Below are positions 11,539 through 24,231 of a DNA stretch of 64,000 bases, piece by piece. Under the pieces are notes generated by a model. The model made no database searches, was not told where the DNA came from, and saw only the letters and a list, made by a program, of their open reading frames with translations. A program made the translations under genes and the position numbers. Position 1 is the stretch's first letter; each line of letters opens with the position of its first letter. Source of the DNA: Sindora glabra (Eukaryota; Streptophyta; Magnoliopsida; Fabales; Fabaceae); NCBI GenBank assembly GCA_020226215.1, contig CM035227.1:21145866-21209865 (forward strand), in the 5' to 3' direction.

Positions 11539-14500
11539 TAGGGGTGCTTAACGGGCTATTAGTCCACAGGCTGGCTCGTAGATTTTATGCGAATCGAATT
11601 TATGGAAATGAGCCCACAAAAAATATGGGCCTATGTGAGCTGAACCTGACAGATCATAGTCCGTGCGGGATAAACCCGCCTGTCAACGGATTGGCCCGCG
11701 AACTAGATTTCCTCAAAAATGGGCCTTACAGCCCTAGCTTAGCCCCCAAGGTTTGTTTTGGCGTTTCCTGTCTTGTCTAACTTTTTCGTTAACCCAAGTC
11801 CATTGACCAGCTAATGAGCTAAAAGCCTAAAGCCTAAAGACAAAAATAGACTAATGGAGTGCAGTCTGAGACTTTGTGTCTGTGTGTGTAGTGCAGAAAC
11901 GAAGAAATTGAAGACGACCAGATGAGATAGGAGACCAGAGACCTAATTTGAGATTGAGTGGCCACTGACTAGACAATCCATACTCCAGACCCTAAACCTG
12001 TGACTGTAAGGTGTGACTCGTAAGCTGTAAGTCTTAGAGTCTGTAACCAAATTAATAAAATAAATAAATAATTAAAATAAATTCTGGAATTCCCAAATTG
12101 CAATCGCAAATCTGAAATCCCTACCTAAGAGTAAGAGCAGGCTAAGGCGCTAAACTTAGTGCATTATGATTTTGTGAACTCACTGTCATTGAATTGGAAC
12201 AATGAGTGGAATTGCTTTGCTGTCTGGACTAGGAGCACTGAACTATTGAAGGCTTTGAAGCAGGACATCATTGTCGCTTGACACTTGCTGCCTCTGGCTT
12301 GCAGTGGTGCAGTGCGGTGCTGTTCGACAGTTCAAGAGAGACGAAAGGCAGAAAGTGAGAAGCTAGAAACAAAGCTACAAAGGAAGACCGAGAGAAAGGT
12401 AAAGACCAGAGAATAGTAGTAAAGGCTTACCAGAGAGCAATAAATATTAAGTCACTAACTCACTGAGGTGAGCTTAATTGCTATCAGAAATTCAGAGTCA
12501 TTAGTTTCAATGTCCATTGTCCAGCCTAAAAATTAAAGATTATCTATTGATTACTAATGGCAAATAATTATATAGTTTATGTGTGAATTTCATAGCAATT
12601 CATGTGATGTGATTATATATTATTATATAATTATAATGTTTTCTAATAAGTTTATAGTCATATATTTTATTATGCAGTAGCTATACTTAAAGTTTAGAAA
12701 TCATGTCTAGGACTAGGAATGAGCATGATACTATTAATGTGGATGAGATAGAGACTTCTAAAAAAAAAATAGGTTCTAATTCTAAACAGAAAAGGCCTAT
12801 AAGCACACATGAATCTAAAATTAAGGGTGGGATCTTTAAAGAAGACATTAAAGAAGTTAGTGAACCTTAATCCAAAAAATTTAGGAAGAAAACTTCAATT
12901 GTGTGGCAAGTTTTTGAGAAGGATGGAGAGGATGAGAAAGGAAGATCAATGGCTAAATGTAAGGGGTGTAATGAGAGGTATGTAGCAGGTAGTAACAAAT
13001 ATGGCACTTCAACCTTTTGTCGTCATATGAATCAGTGTAAGGGGGTTAAAGCTTTAAAGCAACAAGATGTTAGAAATATGATGACTGATTATGAAGGAAG
13101 ATTGAAGAATAAAAGAATTGATTAAATTTTTTTTTTAGAATTAGTAGCCATAAAAATTATAAAGCATGACCTTCTTTTCTCATATATGGAATATGATGGG
13201 ACTAGGAAAGTGTGGAAGTACTTGAACAATGATGTGAAGTTTATTTCCCAGCATATTATTGCATTTCCCAGCATATGATGCATCTGATGTGTCGAAAATT
13301 TACTTGAAAAATAAAAACAAATTGAAAGAATAATTGGCACAAATTCTTAGTAAAATATGTCTTACTTGTGATTTATGGACAGCATGTTCTAATGAAGGGT
13401 ATATTTACTTAACTGCTCACTATGTCGACTTGGAATGGAGGCTAACTAGTAAGATTCTTGCTTCTTGTGATATAAAACTTCCACATTCGAGGATTAAATT
13501 ATCTGAAAAAGTAATAGACATCTTAAAAGAATAGAGGATAGAGAAGAAGATTTTCTCTTTGACATTGGATAATGTTTCCTCTAACGATAGCATGCAATCT
13601 ATTTTGAAAGAACGACTTCACTTATCCGGTGCCTTACTTTGCGAAGGTGAGTTCTTTCACATTAGATGTTGTGCTCATATCTTGAATTTAATTGTTCAAG
13701 AGGAATTAAAAATGACCTCCATTGCTAATGAAAAAATTAAAGAGAGTATTAAATATGTCAAAGCATCAGAGGCTAAAATGAAGGGATTTGAAAAGTGTAT
13801 GAAAGAGGCTTACCTTGGCACAAGTGCATATTTAGTTTTAGATGTACCTACTAGATGGAATTCTACTTATTTGATGCTTGAAAGTAGATTAAAATATATG
13901 TGTGCATTCTCTATGCTTGCTTATGATGATTCAAATTACACATCTTGTCCATCAAGTCAACAATGGAGTAGGGGAGAGAAAATATGTGAATTTCTAAGGC
14001 CATTTCATGATATGACAAAATTGATATCTGGCTCACATTATCCTACTGCTAACTTGTACTTTGCCCAAGTTTGGAAAATTGAGTTGTTTCTCTTAAAATA
14101 TTTGAATAGGGAAGATGAGGTGTTAAAAGAAATGGCTTCTCAAATGAAAATTTTTTTTGACAAATATTAGGGTGAATATAATGTTTTACTTACAATGGAG
14201 GTCATTCTTGATCCATGTGTGAAGCTTTCGATGTTGAAGCGATGTTTTTTTAAGATTGATCCTCTAAGTTTTGGAGAAAGGGTGAATGTGGTGAAGAATA
14301 AGCTATATAAACTTTATGAAGAATATGCAAAAAATTCATTGATTTCATCATATGCTTAATGTCACCAAAGCTAACCCTCTGAAAGCTCTTCAATACAAGT
14401 TTGTTCTAATTCAAATACCGATATAAGTTTGAATCTTTACATTTTATAAATCTATATTTTGAAATGTATCATGATTTAAGTTAATTTTAATGTCTTTTAA

Positions 14501-16709
14501 TTACTTGTTCTATTGTATGAAATGTCTAATAGGTGTGGGCTTCTTTAGTGGAAGATGATGAGGATGATATTATCACAAGTTTCAAATCTTAATTGGAGGC
14601 ATATTTGGATGCACCAAAGGTTAATTTTTTTACTAATAAAGATTTGGATGTCTTGAAATGGTGGAAAGATCATAGTGTTAGATGGCCTATCTTGGCTAAT
14701 ATGGCATGTGATTTGATGAGTGTACCAATAACTACTGTAGCATCAGAATTGGCTTTTAGCATTGGAAGTCGTGTGTTAAACAAATACAGGAATCGTCTTC
14801 TTCCTAAAAGAGTTCGAGCTTTCCTTTACACACGTAGTTGGTTACATGGTTTTTCATCTTGTGGTAATATTTTTTACTTCAACAAATCAAATTTTGATTT
14901 TAACTTATTAATAAGTAGCATATTGGAAAATATAGAATCTTATTATTCATTGATATATAGGTTAGAAAAATGAGGAAGAAGATGAAGATATTATGTTGGA
15001 TGGTGGTGATCATGTAGAAGAAAGACAACAACTATAGGTGCAAAATTTCTTTGCAATAGTTGCTTATTTGGCTTATATTAGTGCACAAGTTAAATTGTTA
15101 TTTTTTGTATTATGGATTAATGTTATCTAATGGTCTTAGGTTTTCTAATGGATTATGGACGAGATTCAAGATGAAAGGGCAAGATTGTGGAGGAAATTAT
15201 TATTTTTTGTTATGCTTTTATATATTGAATTTGAGACTTGGACTATGTTTCTGCTATTTTTTTGAGATGACATAATTTTTTGTGGATATCTCCTTCGAGT
15301 TAGGAAACAGCTTCTTTAGTCTTTTTGGTTGGTTAATCTTATAAAAACTTCTGTTTTTTGGATAATTGGATAATTTGGATTATGTTCTTTTAATGAAGTT
15401 CTGTTCTACAAGTACAAGTTTTAAAGTTCATCTAGTTATCTTTTTTTCCCCTAAACTTTTAGCTTGTGAATTTGTGCCTTTTCCTTCATTTTATCTTTTA
15501 GCTTCATATGTTGATGTTTCTAGCTATAATTGATGTAATGTCTCTTATCTTATCTGGATTGGGTGACTTAGGTTTTGTCTTTGCTAACAATATCATTATA
15601 TCAAGTAGTTGTATAGGTTGCACTGGAATGTGAGATCTGAAGGGTTATGTTGAAATTAAAACTGGACATGAACTTTCAAATAAAATGGTGCTGAATCAAT
15701 ACAAGGCTGAAGCAATTATGCGAGTTTACTTAGTAAATTTGAGAAGCTCTGGCTTTGACTTGTTACATGAATTAGAATCATGTAATTTTGTGATTTCATT
15801 TCATTTACTTGCTTTCTTTTACCAGATCACGGGATCCTGAACATGGTTTTTATTGTTGTGCTGACTTGTGCTAGTTTCTTTGTTTATTCAATTTTGGAAA
15901 GATTTAAAGCACCTCAGTACAACACCTCTATTCTCTACTGTTATTGTACCGTGCTCTTTCTTTTCACAGGTTCCCTCTGTCTTGATATTTTTTTTGTTTC
16001 TCCTATTTTTGGTTGTAGACAATCCTCAAATTTGCCCTTCTCAAGTCATCTTTTTTATTTTCCAGGTCTTTAACATGAATCTTTATGCTCAATTATAATG
16101 TTTTATGTTGGATGCTAGTTCCATATCAAGCATTTGTCTTCTTCCCGATGCTAGCTGGCGAGCTTTATGCATATGGTTGCAATTATTTGTGTAGTCTAGT
16201 GTTTTGTAAAAGAAGACTTTTTGATGTTGGAGTGTAGGGCACATCAACTCTTTCACAAGACATAATATATGAATTATATGCTGGTTGTTAGTTGTAAGAA
16301 GTGAGAGTGACCTTGCACTTTTTTATTCCTTCATAGTACATAGAAATTAGTCTGGACCAGCTATTTTTTTTGTATTGTAGGCCATAATTCTAGTATTGTG
16401 CTACTTGGTCATCTCATTAACAAACATATCTAGTAGGTTGGGACTTCTTCTGGGCTAACAAACAAGAGGTGAAGGCAGTAGTTGAGTTTTGCTGCAATTA
16501 GTTGCTTGTGTAAAGCTAGTAGTTGATAGGGAAAAAGGAAAGTGTATTATGCAGGCTAACCTGCAAGAAAATCTTGCGAGCCTTTGTTGCAGATCGGACT
16601 AGAAAATATTGGCTCGTTTAGGATGCAGGCTTTAGTGGACTAGACCTAAATGAGCCCGGCCCGTGCAGGCCAGCCTGTAGCATGCGGGCTGACTCGTTAA
16701 GCACCCTTA
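11539..16709 (+). mobile_element. Full-length hAT DNA transposon (5,171 bp) with 8-bp target duplication
   Basis: Terminal inverted repeats match at 14 of 15 positions (left taggggtgcttaacg; right, read inward, taagggtgcttaacg). An identical 8-bp target duplication ATATGATG flanks the element at 11531-11538 and 16710-16717. TAGGGGTG-type ends, an 8-bp duplication and a BED/hATC transposase define the hAT superfamily. The subterminal 100-150 bp on both sides are GC-richer and carry repeated gggcc/gcccg words, as expected for transposase-binding regions. The left 1.1 kb is probably 5' UTR with introns. The 1.6 kb after the transposase (15038-16600) shows no conserved domain. Length suggests an originally autonomous copy, but the transposase is now broken. 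Confidence 0.93.
12703..15037 (+). pseudogene. hAT transposase pseudogene (BED finger, RNase H-like core, hATC)
   Basis: The plausible start ATG at 12703 follows an acceptor-like tatgcag. Domains in order are: a BED zinc finger (W at 12904, C-x2-C at 12958/12967, H-x3-C at 13024/13036); the RNase H-like core with Asp in CLTCDLW (13370) and Asp in LTLDN (13568); the CCAHILNL region near 13670; a PTRWNST block near 13850; and the hATC dimerisation domain (14650-14860: LKWWKDHS, PITTVASELAFS). Breaks are TAA 12868, TAA 13123, a frameshift at about 13240-13330 beside a small duplication, TAG 13532, TAG 14168 and TAA 14590. An intron at 14864-14960 (gt...ag) leads to an acidic last exon ending at TAG 15035-15037. 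Another likely intron, 14423-14532, begins AT instead of GT. The family is closest to plant RICESLEEPER/DAYSLEEPER-type proteins, but this copy encodes no active enzyme. Confidence 0.92.
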
Positions 16710-16717
16710 ATATGATG
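16710..16717. repeat. Right 8-bp target-site duplication of the hAT element
   Basis: ATATGATG, identical to 11531-11538. An uncorrupted duplication suggests a fairly recent insertion compared with the decayed transposase. Confidence 0.93.
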
Positions 16718-16911
16718 TTTTGGAATGATTTTAATTTTTTTTATTATTTAAAAATTAAAAAAACGGTTCACTAACCAACTCGTTTACTTATTGAACTAGT
16801 GCTTCTAATATGGGTGCCCATAGAAAATGCAACTGGGCCTAGCTTAGCTTGTAAAAGCATTGAGTCCACATAAATGAGCTTGCAGGTTAGCCTTCTCTAG
16901 CTGTTTAACAA

Positions 16912-17150
16912 CTCTACTACTATTACTTATTATTATTGACCATAACTAACTATTAACTATGCCATTAAACACAATTGGTCTCCACCCATTATCATTGACC
17001 ATTTCCCGTTGGCATCTGCTACCTTTAATCATTACTCATTGGCACTTATTATCATTGGCTACCATTTATTGCCATTAACTATTACTTACTACTATCCATT
17101 ATTATTGACCACCATTAGTTACCACTCATTATAATTAACCATTGTTGTTA
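16912..17150. repeat. CCA/TTA-rich simple-sequence tract, left part
   Basis: Degenerate repetition of words such as ccattatta, ttgaccat and actcatta. The same texture resumes at 19283-19372, as if one tract had been split by the 2.1-kb LTR-like segment between them. Confidence 0.6.
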
Positions 17151-19282
17151 TGTTATACCTTGTCTAAAATATAGAATTTTATATTTTTATTTTTGCAACA
17201 ATAATAATTATAATAATCTATATGTCCTTACTTAAAATGAAATTTGAATGGATAAATGAAATACTTTAATAAATAAATATGAATAACATATTAGATAAAA
17301 TTAAAATGTAATAATTTAGTGAGTTATTGGATAAAAATTTGTGAGAATTAGATGGGAAAAAGTTAATGGAATAAAAAAGGTTTACTATTAAGTTTGAAAA
17401 AGATTTAAAAAACATTTTGAAAAATACTCATGTTGCTATTCCTTATTTTTAAGGCTAAAATTAGTCATCCCTTCTATTTTCCCCAGATTTCCTAACTCCA
17501 AATCATAACTCTCTTTTCCCTCTTAATTTTGTTAAAATCCTCTTCTCCTCTCTTCAATTCTAAAAAGGAAAAAAGCTAATTAGCCTTAAATTTCTCCATC
17601 AATTAGAGATTAAGGAATACTAAATCTACCTCTTAGTAACTCTTAGTAACATCCTCTTCTCCAATTCTATATTTTTGTATGATTATGTGTGAAATACTTG
17701 TAATCATGTTAGATTATAGTGTTTAATTAGGGATTAATAATGGCTTTGAAAAGCATAAAGTAATTTAAATATGTATTATGATGTAGTGTGGCTTGATGAT
17801 GAATTAAATCCATGAAAAGTATGATTTTTAGTAGATGAACAATAAAAATTTCGAAGAAATAAGCCAAGTCATAATTGGCTATATAATCGACTATAAGCCT
17901 TTAATTTACTTTTTGGGTACTAATATTAACTATATAGTTAACTATAAACACTAAAGTTAGTTTTTGAATTGATATAATTGACTATATAATTAACTATACC
18001 CGAATATAATGGACAATACTTGATATGAAAAATACTTTGATATAATGGACTATTTCCTAATATAATGGACCATATAGTGGAAAATACCATGATATAATGG
18101 ACTATGCTTAGTATACTTTAAAATGACATATTCCAAAAGGATTTAATGTATGATATAAGGTTCCTGAACATCAATATAAGATAGATTATGATAAATTTGA
18201 GTTATTTACCTAAAATGATGACATGAAATAAGAGTTCTAAGTGTTATGTTATATGTTATGCATTGAGAATATAATTATTGTATTGCTAATGAAATGTAAT
18301 AAGACTTGGTAATGATGTGATACATAATTTATGATATAATTAATCTTGTTCATATAATTATGAGATGAAATAAAATATGTGGCCATGTATTAGGGCATGA
18401 CATTACTATGAGAATATGATGAAAATGTTTTAAGACATGATATAAGAAAGAAATACATTGTGACTTATGATATAAGAAATCTAATAGAGGAGATGATGTA
18501 AATACCAAATACCTAACTCTTGTAATATTGCTTGTAAAGGGTATAATATTGACCTTGGAAGAGCAAAAATAGACTTATGAAAGGTATAAGGTTGACTCAA
18601 GAGTCACAAGAAAGGTGTATGTATTTTATTTATTATTAACTATGCATTGTGTTATAAATTTGGAACTTCAATGTTATTGAACGATTCCATATAATATAAT
18701 TGTGGTGATATGGTCATGAGTAAGCCTCTTATGATTATTTGAATCCAAATTGATAAGCATGAATGATTTATATGATGAGTTTTACATGATGATTTAGTTG
18801 CTAAGATTATTATATTATTATGTTTGTTTACATTGGAATATTTACTTATTGAGCGCCAAATTCACTTTTTCATGTTTTATTTTGCAAACACATATATTAA
18901 GCCTTCACTACCACCTTCTCAAAGTTAGATCAATTGGAAGATCTCTAAGTAAAGTTTTGGTAACATAAACATTTTGTTGGATAGAATTATTTTTAGGGTC
19001 TTATTTTGTTTAGGCTTTGGGTAAAGGATTCTTATACTAAGTCCTTCTAGGTTAGCTAGGTTAGCTAATCTTCAAGTTAAGATGATTATAAGCAAAAGTA
19101 ACTTTGATATATTGTAAACTCTATTAGCAATTGTTAAAATACCTTTTTCTCTGATATTGCATCCTTTCTTTTTTTACACATTCTAGTTAAATAACTAGGA
19201 TTATAATAAATGAAAGAGATTAGACTAGAGGAAATTAAATAGTAGGTTTCACACTAATTGTGACTAGGTTAGAGTTATGACA
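17151..19282 (+). mobile_element. Probable solo LTR, Ty3/gypsy type
   Basis: The segment begins tgttatacct and ends ggttagagttatgaca, a TG...CA pair with a terminal near-palindrome as in chromovirus-type LTRs. It interrupts a simple-sequence tract and has no coding frame. The passage near 18840 (attgagcgccaaattcac) resembles what I know of long plant gypsy LTRs. No target duplication is visible. Inside, at 17865-18106, a motif close to gatataatggactat recurs about five times. The class is an inference; an unrelated insertion cannot be excluded. Confidence 0.4.
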
Positions 19283-19372
19283 ATCTATAACCTACTACCG
19301 TTGACTACTACTCGTTATCATCTATTATTATTAACGATCATTCCCACCACTACCACTCATTATTCCTAAAAA
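19283..19372. repeat. CCA/TTA-rich simple-sequence tract, right part
   Basis: Continuation of the texture at 16912-17150 (actactcgttatcat, ccaccactaccactcatta). Confidence 0.55.
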
Positions 19373-19718
19373 TGTATAATTGAAAATCAAATGCTATCTT
19401 AAAGTAATTTTGTTTAAACAAATATTTTTTAATATTGTTCATGTTATATACATATGATAACAAATAATTGACTATATAACTTTATACTATTATATTCTTA
19501 TAAAATTTTGTACTTAAACATTAAATAGTATTATATCTTATCCTTTGATTATTATATCCTACACTATCATATTAACTTATCCTATCGTATCTTATATTAT
19601 CATGCTATCCAAATGAACCCTTAATGTATTTAAGAGCATAAGAAAATTGAAAATTTTAATTTAATATCCTAATAAGATCTTATAAAAACAAAACTTCCTT
19701 TCTTTTGATAAGTGTATG
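19373..19718. other. AT-rich intergenic DNA
   Basis: No gene or element is recognised. Confidence 0.5.
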
Positions 19719-21825
19719 TAAAGGTGGAAATAAGTTATATTATACCTATTTAGTAAAATAATGCCCTAAGCCTGATCTATTAGCTTATATAAAACTTCAA
19801 TATAGGTTAGACTTAGCCTTTTTAAAAAGTATAGCCTAGTTTATTTACCTACTTAAAATCCTACATTTATATATAAGCCTTTGAATAAGTGAAGGCTTAA
19901 AAGGCCTCACATAGGCTAAAAGCCTATTTAAGCCTACATATCCATAAAAGAGATTAATTATCATCAACCAATAAGTAAACTTTATTATAACCCGAAGATA
20001 TTTATACATGAATCAAACAAGGTGTTAGTAAAGCATCTAAATCATATTAACAAAATAATATAGTAGGCAAGTTATTCCATCAACAATACAATTTACCATT
20101 AACATTGATAGTATAAACTTGTTCACCATAAATGAGATCTTTTCACTAATATTCCAAACAATTGACTTTTTTTACCTCTTCTTTGTAATGTAACTATCTC
20201 CATCTTTTCATGTTTAGATATAGAATATAAGTTATCACTAGTTTTATCTTAAAACTTGCTTGAATTTGTTAGTTTATAAGTACTAGCCTCATAATGTTCA
20301 TTAGATGTAGCTATATTATTCACGGCTAAAGCACAAAAGGTATTGTCAAAAATATACAATGCAAGTTAAAAACCATACACAAAAAGAATCCAAGAAATAC
20401 GTAACTAAGAACTAATAAAGCACATAATCCTATTTCAATTAAATATAAACTAATAAATAAGATTATATTACAGTTTTAAATAATATTTTTCTTTAGTTTT
20501 AACTTCGCATAATACATTTTCCTTCCAATTAATAGAAACTATATCAAAATGAAAATACTAAATTAAAATAAAAGTAAGTAAACAAAAATGAAAAGAATAC
20601 TCAACATTAACTAACTCATAGAAATTCTTTAAAAATAAATTTATATTGAACAAATCAAACCCTACAAGCTAAAAAACTTGTTTAAGAACACAAAAAAATT
20701 ACAAATAAAAAAAACTCTTGCTAATGTTCAAATATAATTGATATGCAATACATACAAAAATATCTAGTATTGCATTTAAAAATAGAAAGGTAGTAATATA
20801 CCAAAAAAAAAGATTAGAGGCTTAAAAGACAAAGCAATCACAATTAAAACCACAATAACAACAAGCAATTAGTAAGGAAAAATTAATGGAAGTTTCAATA
20901 TCAAGTACCTAGTAGTAGTTATTAATCAAAGTTTTTTATAAGAGTTATTATGATGATTTTAAAGTTCTTCTTCATTGTCATCTCTTTACTAAATTAACAA
21001 ATTTATTAAAAAAGGATTAAATTTTAGGCCTTATGTGAGAAGCAATGATGATAAAAATGAAGAAATTAATTAAGTGCGAAGAAAAGCCACAATAATTAAC
21101 TTGCACTCGTTCACAAGAACATAACAGAATCATCTTACATAGATTTATTAAACAACATTATTGATTTCATTAGTTCCTCTTTTTTCCTTTGTTTCATAAA
21201 TAGATATAAAAGAACACATGAGAGTACTTAAACAAATAATTGCAAACAATAATTGAGATTTAAGACTAAAATAAACTAAAAAATAATTCCAAACAAAAGC
21301 CTTAAAAATGAATAAAAAATAATGGGTTCACACAGAGAAAAAGAGAGAAAGTGTGTGAGATACAATACCTTGTCTAGTTTGATGCACGAGAAAATATGAT
21401 TGCTTGATCCTTGAGCTACCTTTCCACTATGTTGATTGAAGGCTGCTAACTTCCTTTTATTGTAAGCGGGATGCTCATTGGTAATAGTAAAGCTTTCCTT
21501 GATCGAAGATAAGAGAATGTTAGATTGTTAGATTAAGGTTAAGTTAAACTTTTTTTATTAATAGATTATTAGAAAATTAAGCTAATAATTTATTAAAAAA
21601 TAAGCTTAATAAAATAAGAATATATTTATAATTATAATAATATAAATAAAATTTAAATAAGTCACCTTGTCATGTTAATAGGCTAAGCTTTAAAAATTTG
21701 GCCTAGCCTATTTAACTAAATAGGCCTATTGATTATCTTAGCTTAATTTGTTTAATTAAATAAGTTAAGCTTAAATTAGGTCAAGCTATAAGATCTTGAT
21801 GAGCAACCTAGTTTATTCCACCCTA
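19719..21825. mobile_element. Non-autonomous hAT-like element (2.1 kb)
   Basis: The left end taaaggtggaaataagtta and the right end read inward (tagggtggaataaactagg) are diverged inverted repeats of the TAGGGGTGGAAATAAG type. Subterminal regions on both sides are packed with aggccta/tagcctattta words, the mark of this group. The centre is AT-rich and has no intact frame. No clear target duplication remains (flanks agtgtatg and aaatatac), so the boundaries rest on the ends alone. Confidence 0.5.
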
Positions 21826-22508
21826 AAATATACATGTTTCTTTTATTGAATATTACTTCAATGATTTAAAATTATAGTCATATTCCACCTTATATAATCA
21901 TTTTCTTTATAATGGAGGAATTCATTGAATTTCTCTTTAAAAGTAGATCAACATAATATCTAGTTTTTCTACATTCATTAAGAAAAGTTTCTTTAATTCA
22001 AATTCTTATTTAAACGTGATTCACAAAAAATAGATGAGGAGTAAAATAATTTGTGAGAGTTTCTATTTATACTCTGTTGTACATATTTTTATGTTATAAA
22101 TCAATTTTAATTTAGTTATGACTTACAATTGTGAAAAACTCATGAAAAGAAATTAGTTGGTTTTTGTGTATTTTCACTTAGTTGAAAGTAATGTATTAAT
22201 TGAAAATTTATTATTTATAAATTTGGATTCATGATTACAAAATAAATATAATAAATTAGATTTCAATGCTTTTGCAATATATTTTTCCTTCTATTATGTA
22301 CATATTATTATATTAATAATATGAAAATCAAGACTAAGCAGAATTCTTTCATTTGATTAAAATTTGATAGGTTAAACATGGATAAAATTTTCATAAAATA
22401 TATTAAATAAGAATGGAGATGATTTAAAAGAAATACTTAACCTCTATTAACCATACTTAATTAATAACATCAACATTTTAGAAAAATAAAGATTTTATGA
22501 AATATATA
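21826..22508. other. AT-rich intergenic DNA
   Basis: No gene, RNA or element is recognised. Confidence 0.5.
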
Positions 22509-22824
22509 GGGTGTATTTGTTTATCATTTTTTAAAAATAAAAGAATTTGTTTGGAAGCTTATTTTCAGAACTTATTTATAAAAATTATAACCTCAAATGT
22601 GTAATTTAAAAATAAAAAAAATTAAAATAATTTTTAAATATTTTTTTACTTGTTCTCATATTTTTAATGTCAATTTTGTAATTGAATGAAATATTTTGTT
22701 ATTTGCAATATTGACCGCCTTTTATTCTTTGTTTTTATTTAATTGGAAAACAATTGAAAATAAAAATATAATTTTTAAAAATGTTTTCTAAAAATACAAA
22801 AATAAAATATATCCAAATACACTT
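22509..22824. mobile_element. MITE with GGGTGTATTTG-type ends
   Basis: Left end gggtgtatttgtttat pairs with the right end read inward (aagtgtatttggatat). The 316-bp AT-rich body is partly self-complementary. Flanks are low-complexity TATATA, so the target duplication cannot be judged. There is no coding capacity. Confidence 0.5.
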
Positions 22825-23370
22825 ATATAATTTTATTTTTTTAACTTTATTCTATATAAGTTGTCATCTTTTTTTTTTCTTCTTATTCTTTTGAGATATT
22901 ATATAGGTTGTTTTCTTTTATTTTCTTTAATGTCATTCTTATAAAAAAAAAGTTTTTATTCCATTCAAATATAAAATTTAAAAAAATAAATAAAGAAAAA
23001 AATTAGTATTTTAACAAAATTTTAGCTTTATTTTCAATTCAAGAAAAATCCTAGTAAAAATAGTTATATGTGAATAACCATTCTTAACCATAAATAGTCA
23101 ACTATTGTAGTTAAAAAATGGGTTAGGTATTCCAATAGTTAAAACTGGATTTATTTTTTTTAAAATTGAATAAAAGATGCTGTTCTAAAAAAATTCTCAA
23201 CATATTTTATCTAATTCATGCTCACCCTTAATGAAATAATAAATATATATGTGAACACATAGGCCAACACTAATATTATAAATATATATTTAAATTTTAT
23301 ATTTAATATTCTTCCTTTTAAAATATTATTTAATACTTATAAAGTAATTTTTAATATTATAAATTTTTAA
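22825..23370. other. AT-rich intergenic DNA
   Basis: Nothing is recognised up to the CCAAA target duplication of the copia element. Confidence 0.5.
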
Positions 23371-23375
23371 CCAAA

Positions 23376-23685
23376 TAACAAGAAATATTATAGAATGATG
23401 AAAGCAATATTTCATAAAAGAAAACTTTCAGGTATAAGGTTATTTATACAAGAAAAAAAATGAAAAGACTCTTTCTTACTCATTAATTTCTATGCTATTT
23501 GTACAACTATACAATAGTTAGAATAGGAATAAATAGAGATTAAGAGTAACTAGAGGAATAAATAAGAACAAATGAAGATCCTAATGATTTATGGATAATG
23601 CCAATAATTGGAGGAATAAATGAAAATTTCAATGATTTGGAGATGATGTTAATAATTGAGCCTTAATAATAGTTTTTTATTAATA
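23376..23685 (-). repeat. 3' LTR of copia element I
   Basis: Aligns along its length with 28119-28429. Shared words are agaaatattat.gaatgat, ggttatttata, gactctttctta, and the end ttattaata. The inner side shows a purine-rich minus-strand run (cttgagaaagg), the likely polypurine tract. The ends read TA where TG/CA is expected, apparently by mutation. Confidence 0.9.
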
Positions 23686-23721
23686 GCCTTTCTCAAGTTG
23701 GTGGATATAAGTCTTATATTC

Positions 23722-23922
23722 TCAGCTTGGAAATGGATCTAATGAAGCCCAGAAAGATAATGGCTTGGTAAAACAATCTACCAATTGATTACTTAAAGAA
23801 ATTAGAAGTAAAGGTATAATACCAGCTAGTAACTTACTCCTAATTACATGACAATCAATCTCTGTATGTTTCATTCTTTTATGAAGAAGAATTGTTGATT
23901 GGTTGTCACAATAAATAATCAT
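23722..23922 (-). pseudogene. Copia RNase H fragment
   Basis: The 66-codon frame carries the copia RNase H C-terminal signature: IYCDNQS, then KHTEIDCHVIR, then DCFTKPLS. The expected upstream part is interrupted by stops. Lying next to the 3' LTR, it fixes the element's orientation as minus. Confidence 0.9.
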
Positions 23923-24231
23923 AGGTTATGGATAATCAATTTGTAAATCATGAAGTAAATATAAAAACCATTGCACCTCACATGTCACTACAACTAAAGC
24001 TCTATATTTAGCCTCAGATCAAGATTTTGATATGATTTATTGCTTTTTGGATTTCTAAGCTATGAGTGAATCTCCTAAAAAAATATAAAGCCCAATTATT
24101 GATCTTCTAGTATCAGGACATATGGCTTAGTTTAAATCAAAGAAAGCTTTAAGCTATATAGAAGAATTTGGTGGGAAGAATAGTCTTTATCTAGGTGCTT
24201 TTTTTATGTATTTGAGAACTCTATGAACTAC

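Noticed and set aside
15060..16098. Several 70-80 codon plus frames after the hAT transposase
   Set aside because: Hydrophobic translations of T-rich non-coding DNA inside the transposon; overlapping frames, no domain.
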